The translations under genes were made by a program, and so were the position numbers. The notes under the pieces are model-generated. The model was not told the origin of the DNA and ran no database searches. It saw nothing but the letters and a program-made list of their open reading frames with translations. Positions 6,020 through 8,024 of a stretch of DNA of 8,024 nucleotides are shown here, one piece after another. Source of the DNA: CAYGAW01 sp964347945 (GTDB lineage Bacteria; Chloroflexota; Anaerolineae; UBA7937; B3-Chlor); the NCBI GenBank assembly GCA_964347945.1, contig CAYGAW010000066.1:1-8024 (forward strand). Reading direction: 5' to 3'. Each line of letters begins with the position of its first letter. Position 1 is the stretch's first letter.

Positions 6020-6170
6020 TATAGCACCTCCTTTGGTTGTATCTCTTCACTTCGGCGTGGGTCTGATGCCACGCTGGTTCCTGCAAGTCAGTCGGAGCGT
6101 CGGCGGGAAACGCCATCAGAGGGATGCGCAGCGACTCGTTTCCTACCGAAGGAGATTCTGGCCCCCGAGC
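6020..6170. other. Gap between the nucleotidase stop and the channel start
   Basis: This 151-base interval lies between two co-directional minus-strand genes. It contains a 7-bp inverted repeat, GGAAACG (6106-6112) / CGTTTCC (6137-6143), with a 24-base spacer and no T tract. I see no good -35/-10 pair placed to make the channel's leader. Read-through from the nucleotidase gene is therefore plausible but not shown. Confidence 0.4.
6025..6034 (-). promoter_or_regulatory. Very strong ribosome binding site of the channel gene
   Basis: On the minus strand this reads AAAGGAGGTG, complementary to almost the whole anti-Shine-Dalgarno of 16S rRNA, 5 bases before the ATG. It fixes the start of the channel gene and predicts efficient initiation. 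Confidence 0.8.
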
Positions 6171-7643
6171 TCACGTGGCGGTCTTGAAGGTCAGTCGACC
6201 CTCGACTCTGCTGCTGAGGTTTTGATGGGATCTCAGGTACTCTTCCAGCACGTCGAGCACTGATGTGGTGACGACGCTTGATGGCTGAAGCGTCGTCAAC
6301 TCTTCAGGCGACAGGCCTATGTTCGGCGCCGCGTTCTCATAGTGATACCCCTGCAGCCCGATGCTGTACTGGTCCGCATCTTTGACGGATTGCCCATTGA
6401 TGGTTAGTGTTTCCAGACTTCTTGTGGAATCCACGTAAGCAGCATGGACGCCCCTGCTGACTTGATAGCATTCTCCTTCTCTGTTTCTGTTTTCCGGACG
6501 TAGGATGTGCTCGAAGATCTGTTTGAGCTGTGCCCCGGTGATGGTGAACTTGTACAGCGCGTCATCGAAGGGGAAGATGGCAGTGTAATCCCCCAAAGTC
6601 ACTAGAGGCCCTAACTCGGTGCCACGGATGGAACCACTCCCCACAAATACGACGTCGGCCTGGGCGCGCTCCGCAAAGATGTCCGCGAACAAGTTCCCCA
6701 GCGACGTCTCCTCCTCTCGCTTGGGGTGGGTCAGCTTCTGCGCCAGCCGGCACATGACCGCATTGTACTTTCTGTCTACCTCCTGCTTGAATGAGTCAAT
6801 GAACTTCTGGAGTTCCTCGTCGGGCTCCGCGAGAGACCCTTCTACAGGTAGGAGCTGCCACTCCCATTCCACGATGCTGTTGGTGTCGTCGTCCACCACG
6901 ATGTCGAACCGCCCAATCTGGTCCGTCCCCGTGCCGGCCTGCACGATGAGGATGTCATTGACAACCGCGGGTTTTTCCAAGAGGGTGTGGGAATGCCCGC
7001 CGATGATCATGTCGACGCCCCATTCCGGGTCGAGCAGCCCCGCCAGTTCTTGGTCCGAGTCGAAACCGACATGTGTGAGAAGGACCGTCAGGTCGATGTC
7101 TTCGTCTTTGTAGGCATTGCAGATCTTCCCCACCTCGCGGCTCGCGTCCTCCAGCGAGATGAAGGTGCCAACTAGCCTGTCCATCTTCAAGGATTGGAGA
7201 ACGGCTTCGGTGATGATGCCGATGAACATGATGTCGAACCCGGCCACGTTGATGATGAGGTACGGTTGCATCAATCGCTTGCCGTACTTGGCAATGTACA
7301 TGTTGGCGTTGACGATAGGGAAATTCGCCATCTTCTCCAGGAACAGCAGGTGAGGCAAGCCATAGTCGATCTCGTGGTTGCCCAGTGTGACGACGTCGGG
7401 CGCAATGTAGTTCATGATCTCTATCGTTGAGATGCCCTTGAACTCTGAATCGATGAGAGATCCCTGCACCATGTCGCCTGAGATGACATACAGGACGTTC
7501 TCCTCTTCTTCTCGAACCTTGTTCACGTAGCCCGAGAGCAGCGCCAGCCCCCCGAGGAGGTTGCCTTCGGCACCCGCCACCTCAGCGAGGAAATCTCCGT
7601 GCATGTCGTTGGAGTGCAGGATGGTGAACTCCTTGGTGTTCAT
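6171..7643 (-). CDS. 5'-nucleotidase / 2',3'-cyclic phosphodiesterase family metallophosphatase, cytoplasmic type
   Basis: This 490-residue two-domain protein of the UshA/YunD type should hydrolyse phosphate from nucleotides or related esters. The N-terminal calcineurin-like domain carries the dinuclear metal ligands in order: NDMHG (Asp13, His15), GDMVQG (Asp57), LGNHE (Asn89, His90), LTHVG (His191) and GGHSHT (His217, His219). The C-terminal 5_nucleotid_C domain follows a helical linker (about 275-300). It has the nucleotide-site motif GSGSIRG (335-341) and FPFDDALYKFTITGAQLKQ (357-375), including an aromatic that normally stacks on the base. There is no signal peptide: the first strand (FTILHSND) starts at residue 6, unlike periplasmic UshA but like cytoplasmic YunD. 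The ATG at 7643 follows AAGGAG at 8 bases; the frame stays open to an ATG at 7748, but that extension has no SD and contains the predicted transcription start. It lies upstream of the channel gene on the same strand. The exact substrate is unknown. Confidence 0.93.
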   Translation of the reverse strand: MNTKEFTILHSNDMHGDFLAEVAGAEGNLLGGLALLSGYVNKVREEEENVLYVISGDMVQGSLIDSEFKGISTIEIMNYIAPDVVTLGNHEIDYGLPHLLFLEKMANFPIVNANMYIAKYGKRLMQPYLIINVAGFDIMFIGIITEAVLQSLKMDRLVGTFISLEDASREVGKICNAYKDEDIDLTVLLTHVGFDSDQELAGLLDPEWGVDMIIGGHSHTLLEKPAVVNDILIVQAGTGTDQIGRFDIVVDDDTNSIVEWEWQLLPVEGSLAEPDEELQKFIDSFKQEVDRKYNAVMCRLAQKLTHPKREEETSLGNLFADIFAERAQADVVFVGSGSIRGTELGPLVTLGDYTAIFPFDDALYKFTITGAQLKQIFEHILRPENRNREGECYQVSRGVHAAYVDSTRSLETLTINGQSVKDADQYSIGLQGYHYENAAPNIGLSPEELTTLQPSSVVTTSVLDVLEEYLRSHQNLSSRVEGRLTFKTAT

Positions 7644-7696
7644 ATTGTCAACTCCTTGTGATGGGTGAGGATCGCAATTGCTTCTTCTCCACGGAT

Positions 7697-7706
7697 CTGA
7701 CGTCAG
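7697..7706. repeat. Perfect 10-bp palindrome in the nucleotidase leader
   Basis: CTGACGTCAG is self-complementary and sits about 55 bases upstream of the nucleotidase start, downstream of the predicted transcription start. Five bases further upstream in the leader is a run of six T (complement of 7711-7716). It could be an operator or simply chance. Confidence 0.35.
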
Positions 7707-7743
7707 CTGCAAAAAACCCCGTTTCGCCGCAAGATTGGCGGTT

Positions 7744-7772
7744 ATCATAACCTAGCTTCGGGTACTAGGCAA
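7744..7772 (-). promoter_or_regulatory. Sigma70-type promoter of the 5'-nucleotidase gene
   Basis: Minus-strand TTGCCT (7772-7767) and TATGAT (7749-7744) are separated by exactly 17 bases, matching the -35 and -10 consensus at 4/6 and 5/6. Predicted transcription starts near 7737, giving a leader of about 95 bases with a GGGGTTTTTT run and a palindrome. This supports the start codon at 7643. Confidence 0.55.
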
Positions 7773-7861
7773 GTGGTCTGGTTGATGGCTTGCATGAAGA
7801 GGATGAAGCGATGGACTGACCCCTTAGGACGAGTGTAGGTGGCGTCTGGCTGCGCGTATCA

Positions 7862-8024
7862 TCATAGGCCGAGCTGAATGACCGCGAGGTGACCCTCCTG
7901 CACTGAACCTGCTTGCGCTCCCTGTACGGTCAGGTCCGCATTCCCAGCAGGGATCCCTGCAAGCAGGCCGGTCTGATGGATCGCGGAATAGCTGGTCAGA
8001 TCACGACTGGTTCCCGGTACTCGC
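7862..8024 (-). CDS. C-terminal tail of an unidentified protein (cut by window edge)
   Basis: Reading the minus strand from base 8023, 53 codons stay open to a TGA at 7864-7862. The codon pattern looks coding, with many G-initial codons and C/G-ending thirds. The tail ends in alternating hydrophobic residues (HLAVIQLGL) after TGLLAGIPAGNADLTVQG. This suggests the last strands of a beta-sandwich, as at the end of surface or carbohydrate-binding domains, but that is inference and no family can be named. The rest lies beyond the right edge. It precedes the nucleotidase gene on the same strand, 218 bases away, with no terminator seen between them. Confidence 0.5.
   Translation of the reverse strand, partial: RVPGTSRDLTSYSAIHQTGLLAGIPAGNADLTVQGAQAGSVQEGHLAVIQLGL
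7947..7960. repeat. 14-bp perfect palindrome within a larger inverted repeat
   Basis: GCAGGGATCCCTGC is fully self-complementary. Around it, CCTGCTTGC (7908-7916) is the exact inverse of GCAAGCAGG (7959-7967), and TCCCTG (7919-7924) of CAGGGA (7948-7953). Together these could form a long hairpin of 9 plus 6 pairs as an alternative to the short palindrome. It lies inside the partial minus-strand coding tail. Confidence 0.6.

Noticed and set aside
6018..6026. Minus-strand TGCTATAAT, a third perfect extended -10 sequence
   Set aside because: It overlaps the SD and start codon of the channel gene; a transcript from it would begin inside the gene and lack the ATG, so it cannot be that gene's promoter and is probably coincidental.
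6062..6120. Inverted repeat TCTGATG / CATCAGA
   Set aside because: Seven bases at a 45-base distance are expected by chance in a window this size.
5198..6187. Long plus-strand open frame (329 codons) opposite the channel gene
   Set aside because: It is antisense to a well-supported channel gene, has no SD or family motifs, and its His/Gln/Arg/Asp-rich composition is that of a reverse-frame shadow.
7773..7861. Search for a terminator of the right-edge partial gene
   Set aside because: No GC stem followed by a T tract was found on the minus strand downstream of its stop.

Overview
This 8-kb window looks like chromosomal DNA from a mid- to high-GC bacterium, probably an uncultured environmental lineage. 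No phage, transposon, rRNA, tRNA or CRISPR signature was seen. A cytoplasm-type 5'-nucleotidase without a signal peptide, a CASTOR/POLLUX-type channel and strong AGGAGG ribosome binding sites would fit a Gram-positive or Chloroflexota-like host. That placement is inference only.

Left part (1-1583): the 5' end of a Wzz-type polysaccharide chain-length/co-polymerase gene runs off the left edge on the minus strand. It diverges from rmlD (plus strand), the last enzyme of dTDP-L-rhamnose synthesis. This is the edge of a surface-polysaccharide locus. The 376-base divergent region holds an extended -10 promoter for rmlD, a long dyad just upstream of it, and a possible 35-codon ORF.

Middle part (1584-4042): after a gene-poor stretch with a weak terminator, an extended -10 promoter drives a radical SAM enzyme with CX4CX2C cysteine spacing, a 62-codon ORF of unknown identity, and an alpha/beta hydrolase with a complete Ser-Asp-His triad. 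These are chained by TGATG stop/start overlaps. A five-codon leader ORF also ends in TGATG at the radical SAM start, which suggests translational coupling along the whole message.

Right part (4043-8024): three genes lie on the minus strand, convergent with the middle block. At the right edge is the C-terminal tail of an unidentified protein. Next is a metallophosphatase/5'-nucleotidase with its own sigma70-type promoter and a roughly 95-base leader. Then, 151 bases downstream, comes a two-RCK-domain CASTOR/POLLUX-like ion channel with a near-perfect Shine-Dalgarno. No function links the left, middle and right blocks in an obvious way. I see no defence or mobile system here. The least explained parts are the TGATG-linked radical SAM / small ORF / hydrolase unit and the dyad at the rmlD promoter.
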